Shown here one piece after another: positions 54,764 through 64,000 of a stretch of DNA of 64,000 nt. The DNA lies in contig NZ_CP115913.1 in assembly GCF_027938815.1 (NCBI RefSeq), positions 740,001 to 804,000 of the forward strand, read 5' to 3'. Both the position numbers and the translations under genes were made by a program. The notes under the pieces were generated by a model that did no database searches, was not told the origin of the DNA, and saw nothing but the letters and a program-made list of their open reading frames with translations. This DNA is from Oceanirhabdus sp. W0125-5 (GTDB lineage Bacteria > Bacillota > Clostridia > Clostridiales > Clostridiaceae). Position 1 is the stretch's first letter; each line of letters begins with the position of its first letter.

Positions 54764-54792
54764 GAAGGAATTTTACTGGAAATATAGAATAT
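54764..54792 (+). promoter_or_regulatory. Sigma-H type promoter of spoVG
   Basis: GAAGGAATT (54764-54772), 11-base spacer, ATAGAATAT (54784-54792) match the sigma-H consensus RNAGGAWWW - N11/12 - RNNGAATWW at all specified positions. The start codon is 44 bp downstream. Confidence 0.85.
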
Positions 54793-54835
54793 AAAATTTA
54801 TGTATAGTTCTAGATTCTAGATGCGGAGGTGGCTT

Positions 54836-55126
54836 ATGCAAATTACAGATGTTAGAATTAGAAAGATAACAGAAGAAGGAAAAATGAAGGCAATAGTATC
54901 AATTACTTTTGATAATGAATTCGTAGTACATGATATTAAAGTTATCGAAGGTAAGAATGGATTATTTATAGCTATGCCAAGTAGAAAAACACCAAGTGGG
55001 GAATTTAAGGATATAACTCACCCAATTAACACAGATACTAGACAAAAAATTCAAGATTGCATCTTGGATGCATATCAGAAGGCTAAAGATGAACAGGAGC
55101 CAGAGGCTGTTGAAGGTGAAGCTTAA
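54836..55126 (+). CDS. spoVG: SpoVG, septation and RNA-binding regulator
   Basis: The 96-residue protein has the complete SpoVG pattern: [57 protein letters not shown] and HPIN. It affects asymmetric septation, cell wall and gene expression. ATG 54836 follows GCGGAGGTGG. Its upstream region has a good sigma-H promoter, as in Bacillus. Confidence 0.97.
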   Translation: MQITDVRIRKITEEGKMKAIVSITFDNEFVVHDIKVIEGKNGLFIAMPSRKTPSGEFKDITHPINTDTRQKIQDCILDAYQKAKDEQEPEAVEGEA

Positions 55127-55137
55127 GGAGTATGTGA

Positions 55138-55162
55138 CAAAGGAGTGTATGCTCCTTTTTTG
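55138..55162 (+). terminator. Terminator of spoVG
   Basis: AAAGGAG pairs with CTCCTTT around a short loop, followed by T-run. Confidence 0.75.
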
Positions 55163-55201
55163 CGTTATTTAATTCTAGAAGTTTTATTTTATATAAGTAT
55201 A

Positions 55202-55241
55202 TTAAAACCCTAATTCAAATAAATACGAATTAGGGTTTTAA
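55202..55241. terminator. Second hairpin, bidirectional terminator
   Basis: 15-bp perfect stem (55202-55216 with 55227-55241). The convergent membrane-protein gene ends 25 bp later. Confidence 0.75.
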
Positions 55242-55265
55242 TAATATTCCTATTTAGTTAATTGA

Positions 55266-55778
55266 TTATAATTGGGTATTTTGAGTGAAAGGCGTTTCTC
55301 TCAAAGATAATAATTCATTAACAGTAACTTTAGTCCCACCAAAGAGATTTTTAAATAAACATTCAAGTGTATAAATAGGTCCTCTAGGTAGTGACCACCA
55401 ACCGAAAACTAGCGTTGCTAAAGAATATATTAAATTTCTTACTGGTGTAAAATGATGATCTTTTACAAAATATCTTGAACTAACCTTTGTAGTTAAAGTA
55501 ATAAATGAAAAGCAAGCATGATACTGTTTTAATTCAGTATCAGAGTAAATCTTTATTCCATTATACTCTGCATTTCCTTCTATAATTTCGTAATAATTCT
55601 CTAACAACCATTTTGTAAATTTATCATTTTTACGTTCTTCCATTAGAAAGTAAAAATACTCCAATATCATTATTAATGAAACAGCAATTCCTACAAGTCC
55701 TTCATTGTAAATTCCACTATATAAATTGAAGCATGAATAAATGAATAGCACTCCCCCAACCAATAATAATAAAATCAT
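55266..55778 (-). CDS. Hypothetical membrane protein
   Basis: About 170 residues with two N-terminal hydrophobic segments (MILLLLVGGVLFIYS and IAVSLIMILEYFYFL) and a soluble C-terminal part that has a second hydrophobic patch (LATLVFGWWSLP). ATG 55778 follows GGGAGAG; an upstream start at 55820 has no ribosome site. Family not recognised. Confidence 0.7.
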   Translation of the reverse strand: MILLLLVGGVLFIYSCFNLYSGIYNEGLVGIAVSLIMILEYFYFLMEERKNDKFTKWLLENYYEIIEGNAEYNGIKIYSDTELKQYHACFSFITLTTKVSSRYFVKDHHFTPVRNLIYSLATLVFGWWSLPRGPIYTLECLFKNLFGGTKVTVNELLSLRETPFTQNTQL

Positions 55779-56128
55779 ATAAACTCTCCCTTTCCCTATA
55801 TATGTATAATTATTGCACATGAAATATTTTACGCTTAATTAACTAAATTTTCAAGTTTATACATATAGTTGAGAAAAAGGTAATGTAATTGGGGGATGTA
55901 TCGCAATACTTTTTAAGTTCTGAATAAGATTAATCTTAAAATATGAAATGGATATATGATATACAATTTAAATAAAATCGTAAAATAATATATGAAAAAT
56001 CATACTGAAATATTGAGAAAAAAGCATAGAAATGGGTAGGATATTCCAAAAAGACTATAATTACGGATGAAAATCACAATAAAATTCGTGTAGTATAAAT
56101 ATATGAAATAAAACTTTAACAATAAAGG
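55779..56128. other. Gene-free stretch upstream of glmU
   Basis: I find no gene or named RNA. The sequence is very AT-rich; only scattered short palindromes are visible. The glmU promoter begins at its right edge. Confidence 0.6.
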
Positions 56129-56157
56129 TTGAAATTAAAAATAGATTAAAATATAAT
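56129..56157 (+). promoter_or_regulatory. Sigma-A promoter of glmU
   Basis: TTGAAA (56129-56134), 17-base spacer, TATAAT (56152-56157). Confidence 0.8.
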
Positions 56158-56178
56158 ATAATTGGTTTTTTAAAATTA

Positions 56179-56211
56179 TCGCAAAAAAGTAATAGTATAT
56201 ACTATTTGCGA
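56179..56211. promoter_or_regulatory. Stem-loop in the glmU leader
   Basis: Outer arms TCGCAA/TTGCGA enclose a perfect 14-bp palindrome ATAGTATATACTAT; an asymmetric 7-base bulge lies on the left. It ends just before the ribosome site. Confidence 0.45.
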
Positions 56212-56227
56212 AAATGGGGTGTTAAAT

Positions 56228-57598
56228 TTGAATCAATGTGCTATAATATTAGCTGCAGGTAAGGGTACAAGGATGAAATCTGAGATTCATAAGGTTCTTC
56301 ATAAAGTATGTGGAAAAGAAATGATAAATCACGTAGTTGACAATATAGAAAATGCAGGAATTGATGATATACATGTTGTAGTTGGAAGCCTAGTAGAAGA
56401 AGTTAAAAAAGGTATTATAAAGGATGATGTAACTTATCATTTACAAAAAGAACAATTAGGAACTGGACATGCTGTCATGTGTGCTAAAGAAGCACTTGAA
56501 GGTAAGGAAGGGACTGTTGTTATACTTGTAGGGGATGGTCCTCTAATAACTGATAGTATGCTTAAAGAACTTCTAGAATATCACAATAAATACGATTATA
56601 AAGCTACTGTTATAACATCAGAATTCTGTGATCCTAGAAAATATGGAAGAATTGTAAGATCTGAAAATGGAGATTTAGAAAAAATTGTTGAATTCAGAGA
56701 TTGTACAGAAGAAGAGAAGAAAATTAAAGAGATAAATTCAGGAATGTACTGTTTTGATATAAAAGCTCTTGTTGAGCATCTTGATAAATTGAGTAATGAT
56801 AATTCGCAAAAAGAATATTATTTAACAGATATGATAGAAATCTTAAAAAATCAAGGTTATAAGACAGGCGCATTTATTGTAGAAAATGAACTTATAACGG
56901 CTGTTAATTCAAGAGAAGAGCTTGCTATTGCTGAAAAGATTATGAGAAATGGAATAAATAGGAAGCACTTTGAAAATGGAGTTACTATTATTAATCCAGA
57001 GAACACTTATATAGGTGTTGATGTGGAAATAGGAAGAGATACAATAATATATCCTGGGGTAATACTAGAGGGTAAAACTAAAATTGGTAATAGCTGTACT
57101 CTTTATTCTAATTGTAGAATAAAGGACAGTATTATAAAGAACAATATTACTATTGATAATTCAGTGATTTTGGATAGTAGTATTGAATCAAATACAACGA
57201 TTGGACCATTTGCATATATTAGACCTGAATCGCATATTGGTGAGAATGTTAAGGTAGGAGATTTTGTGGAAATTAAAAAATCATCTATTGGGGATGGAAC
57301 TAAAATTTCTCATTTAACATACATAGGCGATGCTAAAGTAGGTAAACAGTGCAACTTTGGATGTGGTACAGTTGTAGTTAATTATGATGGCACAAAGAAA
57401 CATCTTACAGAAATTGGGGATAATGCATTCATTGGATGCAACACAAATTTAGTTTCACCTGTAAAGGTAGAAGATAACACATATATTGCTGCTGGATCTA
57501 CAATAACAGATACTGTACCAGAAGGTGCACTTGCTGTAGCTAGAGCTAGACAGGTAAACAAGGAAAATTGGGTTAAAAATAAGGGGCTAAAAAAATAA
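56228..57598 (+). CDS. glmU: Bifunctional UDP-GlcNAc pyrophosphorylase / GlcN-1-P acetyltransferase
   Basis: The 456-residue protein has the uridyltransferase start [13 protein letters not shown] and a long left-handed beta-helix C-terminal half with hexapeptide repeats and NYDGTKKH. It makes UDP-GlcNAc for cell wall. TTG 56228 is used with GGGGTG before it; GTG 56219 is too close to the ribosome site. prs follows 17 bp later. Confidence 0.97.
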   Translation: MNQCAIILAAGKGTRMKSEIHKVLHKVCGKEMINHVVDNIENAGIDDIHVVVGSLVEEVKKGIIKDDVTYHLQKEQLGTGHAVMCAKEALEGKEGTVVILVGDGPLITDSMLKELLEYHNKYDYKATVITSEFCDPRKYGRIVRSENGDLEKIVEFRDCTEEEKKIKEINSGMYCFDIKALVEHLDKLSNDNSQKEYYLTDMIEILKNQGYKTGAFIVENELITAVNSREELAIAEKIMRNGINRKHFENGVTIINPENTYIGVDVEIGRDTIIYPGVILEGKTKIGNSCTLYSNCRIKDSIIKNNITIDNSVILDSSIESNTTIGPFAYIRPESHIGENVKVGDFVEIKKSSIGDGTKISHLTYIGDAKVGKQCNFGCGTVVVNYDGTKKHLTEIGDNAFIGCNTNLVSPVKVEDNTYIAAGSTITDTVPEGALAVARARQVNKENWVKNKGLKK

Positions 57599-57614
57599 CT
57601 GAGGAGGTCCACCG

Positions 57615-58568
57615 ATGCAACCAACAGGAAATATTAAAATTTTTACAGGGAACTCACACCCACAATTAGCAGAAGATATTGCTAAGATTTTAGGAGTTAA
57701 AGTAGGAGACTCTACTGTAGGTAAATTTAGTGATGGAGAGATATTCGTAGATACTAAGGAAACAGTTAGAGGAAGAGATGCATTTATAATTCAATCAACA
57801 AACGCTCCAGTTAATGATAATTTAATGGAGTTATTAATAAACATTGATGCATTCAAAAGAGCTTCTGCTGGAAGAATAACAGCTGTTATTCCATACTATG
57901 GATACGCAAGACAGGATAGAAAAGCAAAGGCTAGAGATCCGATTACAGCTAAGCTTGTAGCTAATCTTTTAACAGCAGCAGGTGTTGACAGAGTACTTAC
58001 AATGGATTTACATGCGGCTCAAATTCAAGGATATTTTGACATTCCTGTTGATAATCTAATGGGAGCACCTATATTAGCGAACTATTTCATTGAGCAAGGG
58101 TTCAAAGATAGGGAAGATGTTGTTGTTGTATCACCAGACCTTGGAAGCGTAACTAGAAGTAGAAAGTTTGCAGATAGATTAAATGCAGAAATTGCAATTA
58201 TAGATAAAAGAAGACCAAAAGCTAATGTTTGTGAAGTAATGAACATAATTGGTGATATTGAAGGTAAAACTTGTATCATGATAGATGATATGATAGATAC
58301 TGCTGGTACAATTTGTAATGCTGCAGCAGCTTTAATTGAAAGAGGAGCTAAAGAAGTATATGCAGGTTGTAGCCATGGAGTTTTATCTGGTCCAGCTATA
58401 GAGAGATTAGAAAACTCAGTAATAAAAGAAGTTATTATGCTTGATACTATATGCTTGCCAGAAGAAAAAAAGGTAGAAAAGTTTAAGACTTTATCTGTAG
58501 CACCAATATTTGCTGAGGCAATAAAGAGAATACATGATCATGAATCTGTAAGTAAGTTATTTGATTAA
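57615..58568 (+). CDS. prs: Ribose-phosphate pyrophosphokinase
   Basis: The 317-residue enzyme has [18 protein letters not shown], the catalytic [10 protein letters not shown] loop and DDMIDTAGT for PRPP binding. It makes PRPP from ribose-5-phosphate and ATP. Order glmU-prs is common in Firmicutes. Strong GAGGAGG ribosome site. Confidence 0.97.
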   Translation: MQPTGNIKIFTGNSHPQLAEDIAKILGVKVGDSTVGKFSDGEIFVDTKETVRGRDAFIIQSTNAPVNDNLMELLINIDAFKRASAGRITAVIPYYGYARQDRKAKARDPITAKLVANLLTAAGVDRVLTMDLHAAQIQGYFDIPVDNLMGAPILANYFIEQGFKDREDVVVVSPDLGSVTRSRKFADRLNAEIAIIDKRRPKANVCEVMNIIGDIEGKTCIMIDDMIDTAGTICNAAAALIERGAKEVYAGCSHGVLSGPAIERLENSVIKEVIMLDTICLPEEKKVEKFKTLSVAPIFAEAIKRIHDHESVSKLFD

Positions 58569-58591
58569 TATAAAAGTTAAATTGTTTTTAT

Positions 58592-58628
58592 ATCTGACAT
58601 CTGTTTATTAGGTGTCAGATTTTTATTT
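58592..58628 (+). terminator. Terminator of glmU-prs
   Basis: ATCTGACAT pairs with GTGTCAGAT (one G-T pair), followed by TTTTTATTTAT. Confidence 0.85.
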
Positions 58629-58901
58629 ATTGCTTTTATATTGATCAAATTTTTGTAGTGGTATATGTGGAAAATGAAGGATGAAAATAGTTAAAGTTCA
58701 TAATATTAAGAATAATTAGATGTTCAATAAGAGTTATTTGAATATGAAATTATAAATATTTTGTAACAAATAAGCAAAAAATGATTGATATGTCTATAAT
58801 ATTTTTCAAGGATATTATAGAATGGTTATATAGGATTTAAAGTATAAAACTAAATTTATTCAAATAGACTAATTGTAATTTTACAAAAGAAGTTTTTTGA
58901 A

Positions 58902-59100
58902 TCAAAGAACAAAGATTAAAGAACAGAGAATAAATGTGGAGATTTTTCTTCCCGATGGTCTGAAAAATTATATCTTAATTATAACAAATCAGAAATAACC
59001 TTAATTTATTTAATGTTTAAGGTTTGAAATATTTAAAAGCTTTCAGTTAACTGAATGGTATCAATATTTGTTCTTTGTTCTCTGTTCTTTGTTCTTTTTA
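58902..59100. repeat. Inverted-repeat element, family 3
   Basis: About 199 bp bounded by TCAAAGAACAAAG...AAAGAACAGAGAA and the complementary TTCTCTGTTCTTTGTTCTTT on the right. Inside are AACCTTAA/TTAAGGTT and TTCAGTTAACTGAA. Only one copy in this window. The style, with simple repeated terminal units and internal hairpins, matches the family 1 repeat. The rest of the 619-bp gap holds no gene. Confidence 0.65.
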
Positions 59101-59187
59101 CAATAAAGATTTTCAATGAGTTTTTTTGAGTAAATAAAGATTTATTCTAAGAATCTATAAGAATTAATTTGAGAGGAGTGTTTTTTT

Positions 59188-59874
59188 ATGGAAGGTATTA
59201 AGGCTAAGGTTTTAGTTGTTGATGACGATAGAAATATTTGTGAGATTGAGAAGATGTACTTAGAAAGTTCAGGATATGAGGTTGAAATTGCAAATGACGG
59301 TAAAGAGGCTATAGAAAAGTTTCAGTCATATAAGCCTAATATTATTATTTTGGATGTAATGTTACCATATATTGATGGGATAGATGTTCTTAAGAGTATA
59401 AGAAAAGAAAGTGAAGTTCCAGTTATAATGGTAACTGCTAAAGGAGATACTTTTGACAGAGTTTTAGGGCTAGAATTAGGTGCTGATGACTACATGGTTA
59501 AACCGTTTGAACCTAAAGAACTTGTAGCAAGAGTTAAAGCAGTTATGAGAAGATTTAATGCTGATGCTACAAAGAGTGAAGTGATGACATTTAATGATTT
59601 GAAAATTGATGCTGATTCATTTACTGTGGTTTACCACGGAGAAGAACTGAAAATGCCACCAAAGGAATTTGAATTACTGTTTTATTTGGCTTCTAATAAA
59701 AATAAAGTTTTCACAAGAGAGCAACTTCTTTGTGAAGTGTGGGGATACGATTATCCAGGAGATTCAAGAACTGTAGATGTTCATGTTAAAAGATTAAGAG
59801 AAAAACTTAAAGGTGGATCAAATTGGCAAATAGAAACAGTTTGGGGAGTAGGATATAAATTCGAGGTGAAGTAG
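59188..59874 (+). CDS. OmpR-type response regulator
   Basis: The 228-residue protein has a receiver domain (phospho-acceptor D56 in IIILDVMLPYIDG; ADDYMVKPFEPKE) and a winged helix of OmpR type with the closing VWGVGYKFE. It is directly followed by a histidine kinase and an HtrA-like protein. TCS-HtrA order resembles walRK-htrA, but the wal accessory genes are absent. DNA targets unknown. Confidence 0.95.
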   Translation: MEGIKAKVLVVDDDRNICEIEKMYLESSGYEVEIANDGKEAIEKFQSYKPNIIILDVMLPYIDGIDVLKSIRKESEVPVIMVTAKGDTFDRVLGLELGADDYMVKPFEPKELVARVKAVMRRFNADATKSEVMTFNDLKIDADSFTVVYHGEELKMPPKEFELLFYLASNKNKVFTREQLLCEVWGYDYPGDSRTVDVHVKRLREKLKGGSNWQIETVWGVGYKFEVK

Positions 59875-61317
59875 ATGGCGAAGAATGGCTTATTTACTAA
59901 AATGGCAATTGCATATACTGTTATAATTACCTTTAGTTTTATTGTTTTAGCTGCATTTTTATCTTTTTGGTTTAAAATTTACTATTATAATCAAAGTTCT
60001 AATAAAATAATATCTCAACAAGAATCTATAAATGATATTATGATACAATATGTAGAAACTAAAAAAATATCAGTTAATGAGATGAGTGATGATTTAAGAT
60101 TATTGGGTAAATTACTTGAATGCGATATAATTTTAGTTGATAGCTCTGGAGTTGTTTTTGAAGTATCAAATCAAAAACATGCAGTATTTATGAGAACTAA
60201 ATTGTTTGATCAACAAGGACAAAAAGATAGAACTATTAAGGAGATTAGTAAAAAAGAGAAAGAAAAATTCTATAATGAAATTTATGATAATAAAGTGCAG
60301 GCTCTTGAATTTGATTTGATTGATACTAAAGGGGGATATTTAGGAGCTGCTATAGTGGTAACTCCATTATCAAATATTACAGGTCCTCTTACAAAAGTAT
60401 ATCAAATTATATGGATATCGGCTGTTTTGGTTGTAATATTTTCAACCATTGGAATATATATATTTTCGCAAAAAATTATAGTATATCCATTATCTCAGAT
60501 TAATTATGTTGCAAAGAAAATAACTAAAGGTGAAGTTGAGAAGAGGGTTGATATCATAAGTAACGATGAAATAGGGGAATTAGCAGTTTCGTTTAATACA
60601 ATGGCAGATTCCTTAGAAAAGATTGATATAAACAGAAGACAGTTTATATCCAATGTTTCTCATGAAATAAGAACTCCTATTACATCAATAAAAGGTTTTA
60701 TAGGTGGAATCTTGGATGGAATAATACCTGAAGAAAAAGTTCATTATTATCTTTCTATGGCTTATGAAGAAACAAAGAGGCTCACCAGATTGGTTAATGA
60801 TTTACTTGATTTATCTGCACTAGAATCAGGTAAATTCAATCAAGTAATTGAAGAAATAGATATTAATGAGATTATTAGGATAACAGTTTTGAAGTTAGAA
60901 AATAAGATAAATGAAAAAGCTCTTAATGTTGATGTTTCTTTCGAGGGAGAGAAGTTAATGGCATTAGGTGATAAAGATAGAGTTATTCAGGTTTGTACTA
61001 ATCTACTGGATAACGCAATTAAATATTCTAATGAAAGTGGAATGATTAGGGTAACTACAAAAGTAAGAGGAAAAAAGGTGAATGTGTCCTTTTTTAACAC
61101 ATGTGAGAATGAGATTAGCGCTAAAGATTTAAAGAATATATGGCAAAGGTTTTATCGAGCTGATAAGGCAAGAACGTCAAGAGAGAGTAGTGGATTGGGT
61201 CTTTCTATAGTTAGAGGAATAATATCACAAATGGGTGAAGATATATGGGCTGATAAGAAAGATGATGGTGTTATGTTTACTTTTACATTAAAAAGAGTTA
61301 AGAAATACTTGAGGTGA
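59875..61317 (+). CDS. Membrane histidine kinase
   Basis: The 480-residue protein has two membrane segments (about 8-30 and 175-200), HAMP, HisKA with H in VSHEIRTPITS, and HATPase motifs NLLDNAIKYS and SGLGLSIVRG. It starts at the base after the stop of the response regulator (TAGATG). Extracellular sensor of about 140 residues has no clear family. Cognate of the upstream regulator. Confidence 0.95.
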   Translation: MAKNGLFTKMAIAYTVIITFSFIVLAAFLSFWFKIYYYNQSSNKIISQQESINDIMIQYVETKKISVNEMSDDLRLLGKLLECDIILVDSSGVVFEVSNQKHAVFMRTKLFDQQGQKDRTIKEISKKEKEKFYNEIYDNKVQALEFDLIDTKGGYLGAAIVVTPLSNITGPLTKVYQIIWISAVLVVIFSTIGIYIFSQKIIVYPLSQINYVAKKITKGEVEKRVDIISNDEIGELAVSFNTMADSLEKIDINRRQFISNVSHEIRTPITSIKGFIGGILDGIIPEEKVHYYLSMAYEETKRLTRLVNDLLDLSALESGKFNQVIEEIDINEIIRITVLKLENKINEKALNVDVSFEGEKLMALGDKDRVIQVCTNLLDNAIKYSNESGMIRVTTKVRGKKVNVSFFNTCENEISAKDLKNIWQRFYRADKARTSRESSGLGLSIVRGIISQMGEDIWADKKDDGVMFTFTLKRVKKYLR

Positions 61318-61321
61318 GAAA

Positions 61322-62425
61322 ATGACCAATAATAGAGGAAATATTGTTTTTAAAAAAAGAAAAAGAAATATTTATAAGAGAGGCTTAGGTATAAGTTTAT
61401 TGATTATCTCATCAATGATTATAGGGGTAACTTTATCTTCATTGATGTTGGATCAAGAGATAGCAGCAGATATTAATAAACAAGACAAAGAACCTAAGTC
61501 TGTTACTGAAGAAATGAATATTGAAAATTTGGTTAAGAGTACTATGACCTCTATTGTGGCCATATTATCTTATGGTGATGAAATAAGTAATGATAACGTT
61601 AAAATTGGTTCGGGAATTATTTGTAATGAAAAAGGTTATATATTAACGGTAAATCACATTGTACATGGAAAAGATAATATACATGTAAAATTAAATAATG
61701 GAAAAATTTACGATGCTAAAGTTGTTGGGTATGATAAGTATTTTGACATAGCTGTATTGAAAATTAAAGAAAATGGGTTAAAGGCAGCTAAGTTTGCAAG
61801 AAATAGTAGTGTAAAATTAGGGGATAATATTTTATTATTAAGTAGCACTTTTAGTGAGGAAAATGTAAGTATAATATCTAAGGGCACTATAAACTCTATA
61901 AGTAAGAAAAAGGATTATTTAGGTGTAGAAATAGATGAGGTGTTTGACAATGAAATCATTTTTAGTGATTCTTTTTCAAGAAAAGATAGTGACGGAGGGG
62001 TATTGATAAATTATAATGGTGAAGTAGTGGGTATTAATAATTTTGATATTAGAAAAGAAATAGATCAAAATCAATACTCTGTTGCTATAAGTATTGATAA
62101 AATGGTGGACACTATAGAGCAAATAATGAGATATGGTTTTATTTCTAGACCTGCAATTGGAATTTATGGTGGTAATGTTTTTTCAACAAAAGGGTCAGAA
62201 TCTATAGGGGTTTATATACATGATATAAAGAAAGATAGTGGTGCTGATTATGCAGGACTTAGGCCTACAGATATAATTATGGAAATCAATGATATTAAAG
62301 TTGGGTCTATGGAGGAATTAATTGATATTATAAGTAACTATAATGTTGGTGAATCGGTTATATGCAAAATTAAAAGAAATAATTGTATTGAAGAAGTAAC
62401 AGTGAGATTAGGAAGACAGGATTAA
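61322..62425 (+). CDS. HtrA/DegP-like protein with Ser-to-Asp change
   Basis: A 367-residue membrane-anchored protein: N-terminal segment (about 20-42), trypsin-like domain and PDZ (about 265-360, ADYAGLRPTDIIMEIND). H112 (VNHIVHG) and D142 (FDIAVLKI) align with the triad, but the GNSGGPL motif reads DSDGGVL with D224 in place of the nucleophile. Proteolysis is unlikely unless another Ser substitutes. It follows the two-component system by 4 bp and may modulate its signalling. Confidence 0.9.
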   Translation: MTNNRGNIVFKKRKRNIYKRGLGISLLIISSMIIGVTLSSLMLDQEIAADINKQDKEPKSVTEEMNIENLVKSTMTSIVAILSYGDEISNDNVKIGSGIICNEKGYILTVNHIVHGKDNIHVKLNNGKIYDAKVVGYDKYFDIAVLKIKENGLKAAKFARNSSVKLGDNILLLSSTFSEENVSIISKGTINSISKKKDYLGVEIDEVFDNEIIFSDSFSRKDSDGGVLINYNGEVVGINNFDIRKEIDQNQYSVAISIDKMVDTIEQIMRYGFISRPAIGIYGGNVFSTKGSESIGVYIHDIKKDSGADYAGLRPTDIIMEINDIKVGSMEELIDIISNYNVGESVICKIKRNNCIEEVTVRLGRQD

Positions 62426-62437
62426 TGGAGGTAAGAT

Positions 62438-63007
62438 ATGTACTTGGTTGTTGGACTGGGTAATCCAGGTGTTGAATATGAAAATACTCGCCATAATGTT
62501 GGTTTTAAAGTTATAGATAAATTAGCTGATATGTATAAAATTAGCATGGATAGGAAAAAATTTAAAGGTATATGTGGTGATTTAAGAATTGGCAGTGAGA
62601 AGGTAATTTTACTTAAACCTCAAACGTATATGAATTTGAGTGGTGAGAGTGTAATTGAATTTGTAAATTACTTCGATATTCCAAATGAAAATGTAATTGT
62701 TTTACATGATGATGTGAGTATAGATGTTGGTAGAATGAGAATTAGAAAAAAAGGTAGTTCTGGTGGGCAGAATGGAATAAAAAATATTATTAAAATGTTA
62801 AATAGCGATGAGTTTAATAGAGTCAAAATCGGTGTAGGTAAAGCTGAACAGGACATGGTATCTCATGTTCTTGGCAAATTTCCAACTGAAGAAGAAAAAA
62901 TAATGGAAAAAGTTTTTGATGAGGCAGCCAAATCTGTTGTTTACATGATTGAAAACAATGTTGACAAGGCTATGAACGTATTTAACGGATATAATGCATG
63001 TGATTAA
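62438..63007 (+). CDS. pth: Peptidyl-tRNA hydrolase
   Basis: The 189-residue protein has the Pth signature: VGLGNPGVEYENTRHNVGF, LLKPQTYMNLSG, LHDDVSIDVGRMR and GSSGGQNGIKNII. It recycles peptidyl-tRNA. pth-mfd order is conserved in Firmicutes. GGAGG precedes its ATG. Confidence 0.97.
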   Translation: MYLVVGLGNPGVEYENTRHNVGFKVIDKLADMYKISMDRKKFKGICGDLRIGSEKVILLKPQTYMNLSGESVIEFVNYFDIPNENVIVLHDDVSIDVGRMRIRKKGSSGGQNGIKNIIKMLNSDEFNRVKIGVGKAEQDMVSHVLGKFPTEEEKIMEKVFDEAAKSVVYMIENNVDKAMNVFNGYNACD

Positions 63008-63030
63008 TAATATCTTAGGAGGCGGTAGGG

Positions 63031-64000
63031 TTGAGATTAAAAGGGATCATAGATCCCCTTTTAAAAAAAGATAAATTTATATCTTTAATAGATAATATAA
63101 GAAAAGGGGAAACTCCTGTTGAAATAAGTGGAATTAGTGACTCTGCAAAAAGTTATGTAGTTAGTGCTATGTATAATGAGGTTGAAAAGCCTTTTTTAAT
63201 TTTAAGTTATAGTGATATGGAAGCTAGAAATATATATGAAGATCTTTTATTTCATTATGATAATGTAGAGTATTTTCCTAGTAAAGAAGTAGTTTTTTAT
63301 AATATTGATGCTATTTCTGGAGACTTAAGATGGAGAAGAATAAATGTTTTAAAGAATGTATTAAGCAAAAAAAATAATATTGTTGTTACTTCTATAGAGG
63401 CGGTAATGAGTAAATATACACCTATAGATACTTTTAAAAGATATATTAGAAAAGTATCTATAGGTGATATTGTAGATGCAAAAAAAACTGCCTTATGGCT
63501 TATAGAAGCAGGTTATGAGCGGGTAGTTACTGTAGAAAACAAAGGACAATTCTCCATAAGAGGAGGGATAATTGATATTTATCCACCTACAGAAGAATAT
63601 CCATTTAGAGTTGAGTTGTTTGATGATGAGATTGATTCCATTAGAACATTTAATACAAAAACTCAAAGAAGTATAGAAAAGGTATTTACCTTTATGATCT
63701 ATCCAGCAAAAGAAAGTGTGTTGCCTAAAGAGGATTTGGAAAAAGGAATTTTAAGAATAAAAGAAGATTTTGAATTATTCAAAAATAAATTTAAAAAAAA
63801 TAAGGATGTAATAGAAAGCATAAATTCAACCATAGGCAAAAATCTTGAAAGCTTAGAGGAAAAAGGTACTTGCGATAATATTGAAAGTTACATCTCATAC
63901 TTTTTCAAGGAAACTTCTGAAATCTATGATTACTTTGATGGTTATAATGTAATAGTAGATGATGTGAATAGATGTATTGGTAAATTAGAAAGTGTATTTA
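63031..64000 (+). CDS. mfd: Transcription-repair coupling factor Mfd, N-terminal part (3' truncated by window)
   Basis: The frame from TTG 63031 remains open to the window end (about 323 codons). GGAGGCGG precedes the start. The visible part is the UvrB-homologous N-terminal region: VEYFPSKEVVFYNIDAISGD, VVTSIEAVMSKYTP, and SIRGGIIDIYPPTEEYPFRVELF. Mfd removes stalled RNA polymerase and recruits UvrA. Directly follows pth. Confidence 0.95.
   Translation, partial: MRLKGIIDPLLKKDKFISLIDNIRKGETPVEISGISDSAKSYVVSAMYNEVEKPFLILSYSDMEARNIYEDLLFHYDNVEYFPSKEVVFYNIDAISGDLRWRRINVLKNVLSKKNNIVVTSIEAVMSKYTPIDTFKRYIRKVSIGDIVDAKKTALWLIEAGYERVVTVENKGQFSIRGGIIDIYPPTEEYPFRVELFDDEIDSIRTFNTKTQRSIEKVFTFMIYPAKESVLPKEDLEKGILRIKEDFELFKNKFKKNKDVIESINSTIGKNLESLEEKGTCDNIESYISYFFKETSEIYDYFDGYNVIVDDVNRCIGKLESVF

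Noticed and set aside
55821..56128. Possible riboswitch before glmU (such as the glmS ribozyme)
   Set aside because: The conserved glmS core is not visible, and that ribozyme belongs to glmS rather than glmU.
59188..62425. Assignment of the two-component genes as walRK
   Set aside because: The order regulator-kinase-HtrA is similar, but the WalH, WalI and WalJ genes are absent and the kinase lacks a visible PAS domain.

Overview
This is an AT-rich chromosomal window from a motile, endospore-forming anaerobe, almost certainly a Clostridium (sensu stricto) or close relative. The evidence is the codon and base bias, strong AGGAGG-type ribosome sites with frequent TTG starts, the sporulation and germination genes (spoVG with a sigma-H type promoter; a fused Csp-type protease followed by sleC), the methyl-accepting chemoreceptors, and a housekeeping order murC ... 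purR-spoVG-glmU-prs ... pth-mfd. Most of the window is chromosomal core. The accessory content is one decayed IS200/IS605 element, several families of short palindromic intergenic repeats, and some unrecognised genes.

Layout. 1-5.7 kb: the 3' end of carB, an ATPase with a nuclease-like tail, an AIM24-type protein, a YqeK-like HD protein, a GNAT acetyltransferase, and an AbrB-type protein fused to two copies of a FliG C-terminal-like module. 5.8-11.6 kb: a cold-shock protein, an ArsR/DUF2087 operon behind a consensus promoter with a perfect inverted repeat, an ECF sigma factor with a DUF4179 partner, a small membrane protein, and a cysteine-desulfurase-like enzyme. 11.8-17.8 kb: a 1741-residue pseudokinase/ATPase/GAF/histidine-kinase hybrid with a coupled membrane protein. 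17.8-25.3 kb: parvulin, DUF503, murI and cyclophilin genes, an XRE/S24-like regulator and an HD-GYP sensor; two copies of a roughly 245-bp multi-hairpin repeat lie here. 25.4-34.7 kb: a fused tandem subtilase (Csp-type) and sleC for spore-cortex lysis, an H-NOX chemoreceptor, a YkvI transporter and a lipoprotein. 34.9-36.35 kb: the IS200/IS605 element with an internally deleted tnpA and an intact tnpB. 36.4-42.8 kb: a radical SAM protein, a dCache chemoreceptor carrying the complete amino-acid-binding motif, HAD and PAP2 enzymes, tRNA-Pro(TGG) and an unrecognised protein. 42.8-52.8 kb: the third hairpin repeat, a heterodimeric ABC exporter with two small upstream ORFs, murC, a second ABC exporter trio and a divergent AraC regulator. 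53.8-64 kb: purR, spoVG, glmU, prs, a two-component system with an HtrA-like protein lacking its catalytic serine, pth and the start of mfd.

Sensing is a theme: O2 or NO through H-NOX and amino acids through dCache feed chemotaxis, and c-di-GMP turnover (HD-GYP), an ECF/anti-sigma pair, a two-component system and the large hybrid kinase add further inputs. Several proteins keep a regulatory fold after losing key catalytic residues: the kinase domain of the hybrid, the S24-like domain and the HtrA-like protein. The least explained items are the multi-hairpin repeat with compensatory arm changes, the AbrB-FliG_C fusion, and the small ORFs ahead of the ABC pair. Everything here was read by eye; no database search or folding program was run.
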